Counted from the first letter of the stretch, positions 42,245 through 50,778 are shown. The stretch is 64,000 bases of DNA from a virus (IMGVR_UViG_3300024999_000034:62001-126000), one strand, 5' to 3'. Numbers and translations are program-made. Notes: generated from the letters alone by a model not told the origin.

Positions 42245-42511
42245 ATGATAACCAAAGAAGAATTCCTAAATAATTGGGATGCTAAAATTACAGACCAAGG
42301 AATTATGCTTCCAAAAGACACTTGTTTTGTATTTCTTGCTTCAGAATATTGCAATAAACTTAAATTGAATATTGATGATAAAGATAGGGAAACGATTCAA
42401 AATTTCGGTTATTGGTTGGAAGGAATGTTCGAAGTTTGTGACGGAACAAAAGGTAGATCAAATTATAATTGTCAAGACAGAAACTTAGGGGAGGTTGGAA
42501 TAATTAAATGA
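42245..42511 (+). CDS. Hypothetical protein
   Basis: 88 residues, mixed, with two C-terminal cysteines. AAAGGAAGATG precedes ATG 42245. It overlaps the next gene by 4 bases. Confidence 0.55.
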   Translation: MITKEEFLNNWDAKITDQGIMLPKDTCFVFLASEYCNKLKLNIDDKDRETIQNFGYWLEGMFEVCDGTKGRSNYNCQDRNLGEVGIIK

Positions 42512-42864
42512 AAAAATCAGAACTGAAAAATGGTATGATTGTTAAAACAAGTGGTGGTAGATATGGTGTTATATGTCTAAAAGATGCAACAAATGAAAAT
42601 TGTATTAAATTTTTATATGATCCAGATTATTTATTAGATTATGGATGTCTTTTAAATAGCGGAAGCATGTTAGAATCATTAGATAATTTGGACGACAATT
42701 TAAATTTCTACTATTATGCAACAAAAGAAGATACCTTAATGGATATAAAAATCGGAGACAAATTAATAGTTGGACAAATAATTGAAGTGTTTGCTTTAAA
42801 TCAACTATGGTTAAGAAATAATTTATATCCTACGCCTAATGGGTTATACGGTGATAGTGAATAA
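42508..42864 (+). CDS. Hypothetical protein
   Basis: 118 residues, beta-rich N-terminus (LKNGMIVKTSGGRYGVICLK) typical of a small barrel. Coupled by ATGA overlap to the upstream gene. Confidence 0.55.
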   Translation: MKKSELKNGMIVKTSGGRYGVICLKDATNENCIKFLYDPDYLLDYGCLLNSGSMLESLDNLDDNLNFYYYATKEDTLMDIKIGDKLIVGQIIEVFALNQLWLRNNLYPTPNGLYGDSE

Positions 42865-42942
42865 AACTGCGATTTTATCCTATTTATGTATTTGAAAAGT
42901 AGAGTAAATTAAAGATAATAAGAGCATAAAGGAGATATAAAA

Positions 42943-43083
42943 ATGGCGTTATTAACTTTTGAAGAAATATTAAAAGAGATTGAAGAAGAAGGATTTTATG
43001 AACTTCCACCTAATTGTACAAGTGGAGAAGAATATGAAGAATGGTTAAGAAAAGATAAATCTGAGGAGGAATTAATTAAATGA
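42943..43083 (+). CDS. Hypothetical acidic miniprotein
   Basis: 46 residues, very acidic (FEEILKEIEEEGFYE; GEEYEEWLRKDKSEEE). AAAGGAG precedes. Coupled by ATGA overlap to the gene at 43080. Confidence 0.5.
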   Translation: MALLTFEEILKEIEEEGFYELPPNCTSGEEYEEWLRKDKSEEELIK

Positions 43084-43268
43084 AAATAACATCAATAATG
43101 GAAACAACCAAGCAAGAGAAAACTATCTTTTATGATGCTCTAAATGTATACATTAAATATCTTACAGAAATGCTATCAGAAAGCACAGAAGGTACTTCTA
43201 AGACGCTTATCACTACAACCCTAACAAATACCAATCGCTTATTATCAGAGATGGAATTAAGCCTGTAA
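43080..43268 (+). CDS. Hypothetical small protein
   Basis: 62 residues, helical (KQEKTIFYDALNVYIKYLTE). The ribosome site GAGGAGG lies inside the upstream gene. Unknown. Confidence 0.5.
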   Translation: MKITSIMETTKQEKTIFYDALNVYIKYLTEMLSESTEGTSKTLITTTLTNTNRLLSEMELSL

Positions 43269-43281
43269 AGGAGCATAAACA

Positions 43282-43440
43282 ATGACTGAAACAGAATTAT
43301 TAATCCAAGAAACAATTATTTATTTACTTGAAATCAGAAAAGATTATTCGAGAAGTGTATCGATGGATGATGTTGGCAAAGTAAGGACTTTAACTAATGC
43401 TGTAGAATTATTACATCAGTATTTAGGATTGATGCATTAA
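43282..43440 (+). CDS. Hypothetical miniprotein
   Basis: 52 residues, helical (TETELLIQETIIYLLEIRKD). AAAGGAGC precedes. Unknown. Confidence 0.5.
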   Translation: MTETELLIQETIIYLLEIRKDYSRSVSMDDVGKVRTLTNAVELLHQYLGLMH

Positions 43441-43459
43441 GAAAGGGGATTGTAATATT

Positions 43460-43669
43460 ATGAAAAACAATAAATTAGTAAAAGAAATCAAAGAATTTTT
43501 CTCAGAAAAAGGAATTGACAATACACAAGAAAAATTATTAGTGTGGTATGGATTTGCGGAATTACAAATTAAGGAAGATACTTATTGGAGTTCATGCGAA
43601 AACTGTGATAATCCTAGTTGTAGTATGACAGAAGATTTTCCAATATGGTTTTGTGTTGATCAGAAATAG
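43460..43669 (+). CDS. Zinc-binding miniprotein
   Basis: 69 residues. Cysteines SCENCDNPSCSM and a final C suggest a metal site. AAAGGGGA precedes. Confidence 0.5.
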   Translation: MKNNKLVKEIKEFFSEKGIDNTQEKLLVWYGFAELQIKEDTYWSSCENCDNPSCSMTEDFPIWFCVDQK

Positions 43670-43698
43670 ATTTAATTTATCGTAAGGGAGATATAACT

Positions 43699-43899
43699 AT
43701 GAGAGATTTCACTAAAGAGGAGAAAAGAATATTAATTAAAAATATAAATACAACATTAGATAAGATTAATTATGCCCTTGATCAAAATCAAATATCAGAA
43801 GCAGTAATTGAATTGGCAGTAACAATGAGAGAAGAAGGATTTCAAAAAGCTGTAAAAGAAATGAAGAAAATCATGATTAATGCAAGACTGGTCAATTAA
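43699..43899 (+). CDS. Hypothetical helical protein
   Basis: 66 residues, three short helices, basic C-terminus. AAGGGAG precedes. Confidence 0.5.
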   Translation: MRDFTKEEKRILIKNINTTLDKINYALDQNQISEAVIELAVTMREEGFQKAVKEMKKIMINARLVN

Positions 43900-43941
43900 A
43901 ATTCTACACTTATCGAAACAAAAAAGAAAGGAAATGATTTT

Positions 43942-44229
43942 ATGGAAGATTTAGAATCAAAAGTACAACAAAGAATTGATGATATAAATTTTGATTTATT
44001 TTGTGATGTGATTGACAAATTACAAGTTTATGGAGTTAATTTATATAATGGTGAAGGTAAATGGGACTTTAATCAGTTTAGAAATGATTGTAAAAAGACT
44101 TATAATATTTTATTTAAAAATGATAAAACACATCCAGAAACAGTTATTAAATATCAATTATGTGATTTTATGAGTGCAGTTCAAGCAATTGTAGGTATTA
44201 GGGATATTACAGAATTTATGTACAAATGA
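43942..44229 (+). CDS. Hypothetical protein
   Basis: 95 residues, alpha-rich. AAAGAAAGG precedes. Unknown. Confidence 0.5.
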   Translation: MEDLESKVQQRIDDINFDLFCDVIDKLQVYGVNLYNGEGKWDFNQFRNDCKKTYNILFKNDKTHPETVIKYQLCDFMSAVQAIVGIRDITEFMYK

Positions 44230-44254
44230 AAAATATAAGGAAGGAAGAAAATAA

Positions 44255-44701
44255 ATGAGCATAAATTATTATTTCATCAATAAACAAATACGTGATGAAA
44301 ACAACAATAGATTAGAACAGGTAAAGTTTTTAGATCCAGAGATAATGTTAAAACAACTGGTCGATACTAACCTATTTGAAGAAGTATCAAGATTAGAATA
44401 TAAAATAAATGAGTTTATAGACGAAGTAAAACAAATGGCACAACTAGAAAATCCATATATTCATATTTGTCAAAATGCAGGAAGTTGGAATACTTTATTT
44501 GCTAAAACTGAACATTATTCTACTTATGAAGAACTATTTCTATTTTATGATTCAAACAAAAGTAATTTATTAATAGTAGATGAATATGATAGAGAACTGA
44601 CTTGGCTTGAATTTGAAAAACAGATTTCTAAAAATGAAAGAACTAGAGGTGATTATAAATGTAAAAAGAAATACGACTGGAGTTATAATGATTTTAGTTA
44701 A
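44255..44701 (+). CDS. Hypothetical protein
   Basis: 148 residues, helical centre (YKINEFIDEVKQMAQLENPY). AAGGAAGG precedes. Unknown. Confidence 0.55.
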   Translation: MSINYYFINKQIRDENNNRLEQVKFLDPEIMLKQLVDTNLFEEVSRLEYKINEFIDEVKQMAQLENPYIHICQNAGSWNTLFAKTEHYSTYEELFLFYDSNKSNLLIVDEYDRELTWLEFEKQISKNERTRGDYKCKKKYDWSYNDFS

Positions 44702-44749
44702 GTAATGTCCTTGGAAAGACATGAACTAGAAGAAAGGAGAATATGACTT

Positions 44750-44992
44750 ATGGCAAGAGTCTATAAAACGGTAACTCATTATCTTATAACTGTAATTGAT
44801 CTTAAAAACTTTACAAAACAAATTTACTCCGATGAAGAAATTAGAAAATGGTTGATTTGTGATTCTGATATAAAAGATAATCATTTTTGGAAACTACTAA
44901 ATTGGAAATATATTATTTTTGAATGTGATGAAGATTATGAAATTTTAGGATTGCCAACTCCTGATCGTTGGGATGAGTATTATGGCCTATAG
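44750..44992 (+). CDS. Hypothetical protein
   Basis: 80 residues, aromatic and acidic; GAAAGGAG precedes. Unknown. Confidence 0.55.
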   Translation: MARVYKTVTHYLITVIDLKNFTKQIYSDEEIRKWLICDSDIKDNHFWKLLNWKYIIFECDEDYEILGLPTPDRWDEYYGL

Positions 44993-45179
44993 AAATATTA
45001 GGAAGTTTTACACTTAACGGAAAGTAGAAAAGATGAAAATAAATATGAATTTAAGATAACTATACTTTAGATGAAGTTAAAATTGTGCTAGATAAAATTC
45101 TAGAATCTATTAATTATATTTTTAGCCAAAGTAACTTGCAACAAAATAAAATAATAAATAAAAGGAGGAAATTAATAAA
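44993..45179 (+). other. Gap with possible decayed coding sequence
   Basis: No intact gene. One frame reads NKYEFKITIL to a TAG near 45067, and the -1 frame continues LDEVKIVLDKILESINYIFS. This suggests a fragment of a lost gene just before the HNH insertion. No start codon with a ribosome site is visible. Confidence 0.3.
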
Positions 45180-46088
45180 TTGGGATCAGTTAAACAGTAT
45201 GAAGTTGCTGAAAGAAAAAGATTAGAGAAATTGGAAAGGGAACATAAAATAATAAATGGGGTAGATTATAAATTCTGCAATAAACATCATATTCATTTTC
45301 CAGATGAGGATATTTGGTTCCCTTCTACTACTGAATATTTTTACAAATCACACAATAAAACTGATGGGTTATATCCTTATTGCAAACGATGTGGAGTTGT
45401 AAGAGCTGAAATATGGGCAAAAGAAAATCCTGAAAGAACTGTAATACTTACAAAAAGAAAAAGGACTTCTCCACGCAAAAGAGAATATAGTAGACTCGCT
45501 CATGCAAAAGCTCGTGAAAGTGGTTACTATGCAGAATATATGAGTAAACCAGAAGTTAAGGCGAGAAAATATGGTAGTAGGCATAGAGACCATGAGATAA
45601 GTGAAAAGGAATGGATATATTGTAAAGATTACTTTAAAGATAAAGATGGCGACTGGTGTTGTGCTTATTGTGGAATAAAAATAAAAAATCATTTTATTGT
45701 AATTAAAGGAGTTATTAAAAATAGTGATCTCCATAAAGAACACAAAGATGATAAGGGAGCTAATGACATAAGAAATTGCATACCAAGTTGTAGAGACTGT
45801 AACTCAAATAAATGGGCTTTTGATTTTGAAGAATGGTATAGAAAACAAAAGTTTTTCACCGATGAAAGATATAATAAAATAATTCAATGGTGTACTGAAG
45901 ATTATAAATTATACATAGAAAACAAACCTTTGTTTAAAATATACAAAAAGAAAAATGATATTGGTAGTAAGTTTCATTATGAGATTTGGGAATTAGACGA
46001 ATTGATGAATCGAGTTGGATGTATATCTACGGCAGACAAGAAAAAAGATTTAGTGGATGAATTGGAAAAATTAATTTTAAATACATAA
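45180..46088 (+). CDS. HNH homing endonuclease, paralogue of 23495
   Basis: 302 residues. N-terminal cysteines (C, CKRCG) form a zinc ribbon. The HNH core (CAYCG, DLHKEHKDDKG, N, CIPSCRDCN) aligns with the protein at 23495 over the last ~170 residues, including WIYCKDYFKDKDGDW. Different N-terminus, so the two probably recognise different DNA sites. AAAGGAGG precedes; its own terminator follows. Confidence 0.8.
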   Translation: MGSVKQYEVAERKRLEKLEREHKIINGVDYKFCNKHHIHFPDEDIWFPSTTEYFYKSHNKTDGLYPYCKRCGVVRAEIWAKENPERTVILTKRKRTSPRKREYSRLAHAKARESGYYAEYMSKPEVKARKYGSRHRDHEISEKEWIYCKDYFKDKDGDWCCAYCGIKIKNHFIVIKGVIKNSDLHKEHKDDKGANDIRNCIPSCRDCNSNKWAFDFEEWYRKQKFFTDERYNKIIQWCTEDYKLYIENKPLFKIYKKKNDIGSKFHYEIWELDELMNRVGCISTADKKKDLVDELEKLILNT

Positions 46089-46094
46089 ATAATT

Positions 46095-46125
46095 TCCTAT
46101 AAGCGACATCGTTTATGGGATTTTT
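46095..46125 (+). terminator. Rho-independent terminator
   Basis: TCCTATAAGCG (46095-46105) pairs with CGTTTATGGGA (46110-46120, one G-U), loop ACAT, followed by TTTTT (46121-46125). The best terminator in the window; it ends the HNH transcript. Confidence 0.75.
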
Positions 46126-46151
46126 GAAAACATTTAGAAAGAGGGTATTTT

Positions 46152-46508
46152 ATGAACAATTTAAAAATTAAAGCTTTTATTAAACCAAAATTTGATAAAC
46201 ATAATAGTTTTGATTATGGTGGATTTGATGTAGGTGAAGGTACTCCGTACAAGATTGTATCTATTAATTTTAATAGACGATCTATTACAGTTCACGAACC
46301 TAAATGGATTGATTATATGGCATTTTTAGTTGATATTGAACATGGAAGAACTACATCTGGATTTTGCGGATATACAACCAATGACTATTCATTTGATGAT
46401 ATTGAAATACAGTCCATAGATATTGATGGTAATGTATTATCTGAACGTGAAATGCAGAGTATGAGAGATATTGCAGAAAATGAACTTAGGTTAATGAATG
46501 AATATTGA
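46152..46508 (+). CDS. Hypothetical protein
   Basis: 118 residues, beta-rich, acidic end. AAAGAGGG precedes. Unknown. Confidence 0.55.
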   Translation: MNNLKIKAFIKPKFDKHNSFDYGGFDVGEGTPYKIVSINFNRRSITVHEPKWIDYMAFLVDIEHGRTTSGFCGYTTNDYSFDDIEIQSIDIDGNVLSEREMQSMRDIAENELRLMNEY

Positions 46509-46545
46509 GCAATTAAAACACAACTTTTAATTGAGAGTGGGTAAT

Positions 46546-46701
46546 ATGATGAAATATAAACAAGTTATTAAATATTTTACAAAAGAACTAAATAGAGAAT
46601 TAACTGAAGAAGAATGCAATATTGTTAAAATATCTTTTAGTTTGGGAGAACAAAATATGTTCGATCAAATGATAGATGAAGAATATTCAATAAATAATTA
46701 A
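46546..46701 (+). CDS. Hypothetical miniprotein
   Basis: 51 residues, helical. GAGAGTGGG precedes two adjacent ATGs. Unknown. Confidence 0.5.
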   Translation: MMKYKQVIKYFTKELNRELTEEECNIVKISFSLGEQNMFDQMIDEEYSINN

Positions 46702-46726
46702 AATTAAAAAAAGGATGATGAACACA

Positions 46727-47035
46727 ATAATAAATAAAGAAAATAATCTATCAACCAAAATTCATAATGCCCTACTGCTTTGTCATCCAGACGATAATAT
46801 AGTAATTGAACTAGATTACTATGAACTTTCTAAAATTTACTCTACATTAAAAGCACAAGAATTATACGATGCTACTTTAGAAAAATGTTTAATGGATGGA
46901 TTTGATAAAGTTGATAATACGATTTCAATTGAAAAAGATAATGATATTAAAACCTTAAATGATAAATTCTTTAAAAGAGTTGATAAAAGCATTGAAGATA
47001 AATTAACATTAAAATATGGGGAGGTTACACAATGA
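46727..47035 (+). CDS. Hypothetical protein, probable AUA start
   Basis: 102 residues if started at ATA 46727. The AAAGGATGATG element normally lies about 8-12 bases before the start in this DNA (as at 24994), which points to ATA 46727. The ATGs at 46715 and 46718 overlap or abut the ribosome site. Helical and acidic. Ends in ATGA overlap with the next gene. Confidence 0.45.
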   Translation: MINKENNLSTKIHNALLLCHPDDNIVIELDYYELSKIYSTLKAQELYDATLEKCLMDGFDKVDNTISIEKDNDIKTLNDKFFKRVDKSIEDKLTLKYGEVTQ

Positions 47036-47304
47036 GAAAAGGGCAAAGAGGTAAGTTCATAGGTCATAAAAATTATGATGGTGATTTACAAGGAGGAGAA
47101 TTTTTCACAATTACATATGTTGATGAATATTTTCCAGAAGAAAAGAAATGGTTAATTGAGGTTGAATTGGATACAGGAGAAACTACATTCTTATTAAGTG
47201 ATATGGTTGAAATGTCTACTGAAGAAAGTGATTTAATGACGTTAAAGATATTGGTTGATAAATATCCGGAGCAAGCTAAGTTTTATATAAAATTATTAGG
47301 ATAA
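47032..47304 (+). CDS. Hypothetical protein with small barrel
   Basis: 90 residues. RKGQRGKFIGHKNYDGDLQG...FFTITYVDEYF reads like an SH3-like barrel, followed by a helical end. Coupled to the upstream gene by ATGA overlap; GGGGAGG precedes. Confidence 0.55.
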   Translation: MRKGQRGKFIGHKNYDGDLQGGEFFTITYVDEYFPEEKKWLIEVELDTGETTFLLSDMVEMSTEESDLMTLKILVDKYPEQAKFYIKLLG

Positions 47305-47349
47305 TTTAAATTCGTTCTTTGCTAGGAAAATAGAAAGGAAGTAATTTAA

Positions 47350-47715
47350 ATGAAAGACAACAAAGAACTATTTATGAAAGAATATTTATGCAAATTGGTT
47401 GAACCATCCGAAGGATATCAAGAAGCATATAAATTATGGGTTAAATATCATTATGAATGTGAAAGATTTGACAAATTTGTTTGTACGGGAGGCACAGATG
47501 AATATGGATTTGTTAAACCAAGTGATATGCACGAAAGACTTTTAATTAATAGAAATTCTTCAAACTTAATAAATGATTTATATACAAAAATAAAAATAAT
47601 TGGAATTAGTAGTGAAGATTTAGAGAAAGCCAAAAGAGATGTAAATAGATTGACATGTAAGGGGTTAGAAGAAGAGTATAGGAGGTTATTTATATTACAG
47701 ATCAAGATAAACTAA
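47350..47715 (+). CDS. Hypothetical protein
   Basis: 121 residues, helical with GLEEEYRRLF at the end. GAAAGGAAG precedes. The final 22 bases overlap the next gene in the -1 frame. Confidence 0.55.
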   Translation: MKDNKELFMKEYLCKLVEPSEGYQEAYKLWVKYHYECERFDKFVCTGGTDEYGFVKPSDMHERLLINRNSSNLINDLYTKIKIIGISSEDLEKAKRDVNRLTCKGLEEEYRRLFILQIKIN

Positions 47716-48029
47716 ACATTAAAGAAAAATATCAAAATTTAAAAGAATGTTATCAACACAATCCAGTAGCATTTTATGAAGATTTATGTCCAGAAATTAA
47801 GCTTCTACCATATCAAAAGACATTCTTAAATGCAATGATGTCAAAACAAAATGATTTTTATTATGTCAATCCTTATACGACACATAGAAGATGGTTATCA
47901 AATATGAGATTAGAATTAATGAAATTAATGCAAATGGATTTTACAGTATTGAGTCCTGGTAGTAGAGATGATTATGAAAAAGGTGTATTGGTTAAGACGG
48001 TAAAGAATAAGAAAGGAAGTAGTAAATAA
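47694..48029 (+). CDS. Hypothetical protein, AUU start
   Basis: 111 residues. The open frame has no ATG, GTG or TTG before 47832. ATT 47694 lies exactly 8 bases after AGGAGG (47680-47685). The N-terminal CYQHNPVAFYEDLC and LLPYQKTFLNAM read as coding sequence. The start near terminase-like NPVxFxEDxxxIKLxxYQK is suggestive but too short to assign. Alternatively produced by -1 shift from the upstream gene. Confidence 0.5.
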   Translation: MTDQDKLNIKEKYQNLKECYQHNPVAFYEDLCPEIKLLPYQKTFLNAMMSKQNDFYYVNPYTTHRRWLSNMRLELMKLMQMDFTVLSPGSRDDYEKGVLVKTVKNKKGSSK

Positions 48030-48254
48030 ATGAAAATGACAGATGAAATGTTCTTAGCTCTTAATTTTAAAAGAGAAAGTACCTACTGGCATTATCTAGA
48101 ATATAAAGGAACTTATCATGATATTAAAGTGAATTACAATGCTAATAAAGATATAGAACTTGAAGAAGTATTAAAAAAATTAAAAAGTGCATGGGTTAAG
48201 GAAGCTGAAGACAATCTAAGATATAGTTTTAGGAGTTTACTTGGTATAAAATAA
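48030..48254 (+). CDS. Hypothetical protein
   Basis: 74 residues, directly after the upstream stop; GAAAGGAAG lies in the end of that gene. Basic C-terminus (NLRYSFRSLLGIK). Unknown. Confidence 0.5.
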   Translation: MKMTDEMFLALNFKRESTYWHYLEYKGTYHDIKVNYNANKDIELEEVLKKLKSAWVKEAEDNLRYSFRSLLGIK

Positions 48255-48364
48255 ATTGTACTATACTAGATTAAATTCTTTATTTTATGGTAAATTGTAA
48301 GTATAGAAACGTGATTATAGCCTTGTTTTTGAATTTATATAATATTGAAAGTGGGTGAGTTTTT

Positions 48365-48400
48365 ATGTTAAATCATAAATATTATAATCAGTGGCATTGA
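48365..48400 (+). CDS. Micro-ORF of the LNHKYYN family, copy 1
   Basis: MLNHKYYNQWH. GGGTGAG lies 7 bases before the ATG. The peptide, but not all codons, is repeated at 59927 (INHKYYNKWNLNI), so selection seems to act on the peptide. Confidence 0.5.
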   Translation: MLNHKYYNQWH

Positions 48401-48460
48401 TTGTGAATTAATAAAGCACAAATAAAATAATAGATAAAATAAAGGAGTAGATAATATTTA

Positions 48461-49237
48461 ATGGCAAAAGTTAAGAAAGATGAAAATGGTTTAGTGGTTA
48501 CATATGAACAAAGTAGAGAGTCTATAGTAAAAGGTAATTCATGGGTTTATACTGATAGTTTAAATTTAGCTAAGACTATGATAGTAGAACACAAAGAAGC
48601 TCTAAAAAAGATAAGAAAAGTGTTGGCAGAATACAAAATATCAACGGGGGAAGATGCTCCACCCGTCACCGAAATACAAGAATACATATATAAACACACT
48701 GATTTCACATATGCAATCAATTATTATAAAGATGCTAAAGGAGAAATGAGACCATATTATAAATTATCAAAAGATTTATTAACTTTAGTAATGTTCTCAT
48801 TTCAAACAGAAAGAGCAAAAGAATTTAGATTACTTTATATAGCAAAATTCAACGCAATGGAAAAAGAACTAAATTGGTATAATGCTAGATACTTGGGCAT
48901 TGTTACAAGAAATTATATGACTGATTGTATCAGGGATTATTACGATGGAAATCAATCTAAAGAAAATCCATACGTAGTATTTACAAATTTAGTTTATTCA
49001 ACATTATATGGTTATGATGCTTATAAATTAAGAATGATACATAAATTACCCAAAGGCGAAAATATAAGACCTTGGTTATCGGACGAAGATGTTAAGATTG
49101 TTGATAAAATGGAGCAAGAAGTTGGGACTCTTATTTCTTATGGAATATCATTGAAGGAAATTAGGTCTATGATCGGTAAGAAACATGGAAGCAATGATAA
49201 GAGAGAATTAGTTTTATTGAGTGAGAAAAGAAAATAA
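48461..49237 (+). CDS. Rha-family phage regulatory protein
   Basis: 258 residues. The start TDSLNLAKTMIVEHKEALKK, DFTYAINYYKDAKGEMRPYYKLSKDLLTLVMFSF and AKEFRLLYIAKFNAME match the Rha domain, thought to be a phage DNA-binding regulator. A longer C-terminal region (about 130 residues) is unassigned. AAAGGAG lies about 15 bases upstream. Confidence 0.75.
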   Translation: MAKVKKDENGLVVTYEQSRESIVKGNSWVYTDSLNLAKTMIVEHKEALKKIRKVLAEYKISTGEDAPPVTEIQEYIYKHTDFTYAINYYKDAKGEMRPYYKLSKDLLTLVMFSFQTERAKEFRLLYIAKFNAMEKELNWYNARYLGIVTRNYMTDCIRDYYDGNQSKENPYVVFTNLVYSTLYGYDAYKLRMIHKLPKGENIRPWLSDEDVKIVDKMEQEVGTLISYGISLKEIRSMIGKKHGSNDKRELVLLSEKRK

Positions 49238-49260
49238 TAAATAAAATAGGAGTGATCAAT

Positions 49261-49953
49261 ATACAATACTTTGGAGGCAAAACACGTACAGCAAAAGATA
49301 TTGTCCAATGTTTAAATAGTTATAGAAATTCAAATCAAGACTACATAGAACCATTTGTAGGAGGAGGTATAATATTAAGCAAAATATCAGATAAAAGAAT
49401 AGCATATGATAAACATCCATATCTAATAGCAATGTATAAAGAGTTACAAAAAGGGTGGATTCCGCCAGATAGTATTACTAAAGAAGAATACTATTACATA
49501 AAAAATAATAAAGATGAAAAACCACATTTGACAGGATTTGTAGGATTCGGATGTAGTTTTGCAGGAAAATGGTTTGGTGGTTATGCCTCAAATTCAAGAG
49601 GAGATAATTATTGCTTAAATTCTAAGAATTCTATATTAAGAAAAATGAATACACTTAACGATGTTTGTTTTGAAGTAGCAGACTATAAAGATTTAATATT
49701 TAAAGATTGTTTAATTTATTGTGATCCTCCATATCAAGGAACTACACAATATGGATTAGTTGGAGAATTTGATTCAAATGAGTTTTGGGAAACTATGAGA
49801 AAATGGTCACAGGATAATACAGTAATAATTTCTGAATATAATGCTCCTGATGATTTCGAATGTATATGGGAAAGAAAAACAAAAACCGAGATTAGGAATA
49901 GCGAGAATGTAAGAGAAGATAGAGTAGAGAGATTGTATACATATATAAATTGA
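49261..49953 (+). CDS. D12-class (Dam-like) adenine methyltransferase, AUA start
   Basis: 230 residues. The family begins at MxYFGGK; here ATA 49261 is followed by QYFGGKTRTAK and lies 8 bases after AGGAG, while the upstream GTG 49252 overlaps the ribosome site. YFGGK (3-7), EPFVGGG (30-36) and DPPY (155-158) are the D12 motifs, in the FGGK-to-DPPY order of Dam-type enzymes. It methylates adenine N6, perhaps at GATC-like sites; unproven. Confidence 0.8.
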   Translation: MQYFGGKTRTAKDIVQCLNSYRNSNQDYIEPFVGGGIILSKISDKRIAYDKHPYLIAMYKELQKGWIPPDSITKEEYYYIKNNKDEKPHLTGFVGFGCSFAGKWFGGYASNSRGDNYCLNSKNSILRKMNTLNDVCFEVADYKDLIFKDCLIYCDPPYQGTTQYGLVGEFDSNEFWETMRKWSQDNTVIISEYNAPDDFECIWERKTKTEIRNSENVREDRVERLYTYIN

Positions 49954-49983
49954 ATAAAAGAATAAATAATATTGTTAGATTAA

Positions 49984-50012
49984 TTGCAAAGCAATACATA
50001 TTGTGATATTAT
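49984..50012 (+). promoter_or_regulatory. Promoter, TTGCAA type
   Basis: TTGCAA (49984-49989), 17 bases, TATTAT (50007-50012). It leads into the gene at 50046. Confidence 0.65.
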
Positions 50013-50045
50013 GATTATAGACAAAAACATTAGGAGGCTTTATTT

Positions 50046-50267
50046 ATGTAAAAAGAAATCATTGCCTATATTATGGTATGGATTGAAGAGGAAGAAAAAT
50101 GGTATTATTTCATCGGAGATTTTAATAGAGGTCAATTTGTGAATGGATATAGCGATTATTTTATTGAAGTTGAGAATAATATTATAATAAATGATTCCTA
50201 TGATCATACAAATAAAGGAAATATCTTTAAAGATTGTTATGATATTAAATTATGGGGGATAGTGTAA
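50046..50267 (+). pseudogene. Small gene with TAA as second codon
   Basis: AGGAGG lies 6 bases before ATG 50046, but the second codon is TAA; the same frame then runs without a stop to 50267 (KEIIAYIMVWIEEEEKWYYF...). A one-base mutation, a start-stop regulatory element with reinitiation at ATG 50073, or sequencing error are possible. The 65-codon frame from 50073 alone has no ribosome site. Confidence 0.5.
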
Positions 50268-50505
50268 AATTCTAAATTATAGGATTTTAAAAGTGGCTTA
50301 TATCAACGCTTTTAGAGTCATAGAACCATTTAAAATTTACATTTTATGGTATTATAATATCTCTATTTACTTTTACTATAAAATAGTGTACTATTGTGAA
50401 TAGGTGGAGAAGTGTTTCATAAAGGCAACTCCTCACCGAAAGAGAGACCTTTAGAAAGTCTCTCTTTCTAATATTTAATTACCACATAAATAGTAAAATA
50501 AATGT
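50268..50505 (+). ncRNA. Noncoding stretch with promoter-like -10 and hairpin
   Basis: No ORF with a ribosome site. TATAAT-like bases lie near 50353 with a poor -35. GGTGGAG pairs roughly with CTCCTCACC (50403-50437). GAAAGAGAGAC (50438-50448) pairs perfectly with GTCTCTCTTTC (50458-50468). It may be a small RNA or a terminator; tentative. Confidence 0.35.
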
Positions 50506-50534
50506 TTGCATTATTAATAGTATTATGTTATAAT
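50506..50534 (+). promoter_or_regulatory. Promoter, TTGCAT type
   Basis: TTGCAT (50506-50511), 17 bases, TATAAT (50529-50534). Drives the gene at 50569. Confidence 0.7.
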
Positions 50535-50568
50535 TATTAAGGGATGATATAGAGAGGAGGCGATACAT

Positions 50569-50757
50569 ATAAAAACCAAAAGTGATATTTGCAATAGAAT
50601 AATTGAATTAGACAAAAAATTAAAAATCATCAGACAATCAATAGTTGATTCGGAAAATACTCCTTACTCATATTTAAATCAAGAAGATAAAAAGAATGCG
50701 CTACATTATTTTCAAGGTGAAGTCGCTTCATTATATTGGATGCTAAAACAAAATTAA
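50569..50757 (+). CDS. Hypothetical protein, AUA start
   Basis: 62 residues, read from ATA 50569, which lies 8 bases after AGAGGAGG (50555-50560). No ATG, GTG or TTG occurs near. Helical (NRIIELDKKLKIIRQSIVDS; NALHYFQGEVASLYWM). It has its own strong promoter, so initiation at AUA is well supported by context. Confidence 0.6.
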   Translation: MKTKSDICNRIIELDKKLKIIRQSIVDSENTPYSYLNQEDKKNALHYFQGEVASLYWMLKQN

Positions 50758-50778
50758 AAATTTTAAGGAGCGATAATT

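Noticed and set aside
47350-48029. One gene frameshifted at 47690
   Set aside because: The upstream protein ends naturally and an AGGAGG with 8-base spacing supports a separate start at ATT 47694; kept as two genes with the alternative noted.
20914-50267. Stop-codon reassignment (TAA read as an amino acid)
   Set aside because: TAA ends the great majority of genes here; the two in-frame cases are better explained by mutation or regulation.
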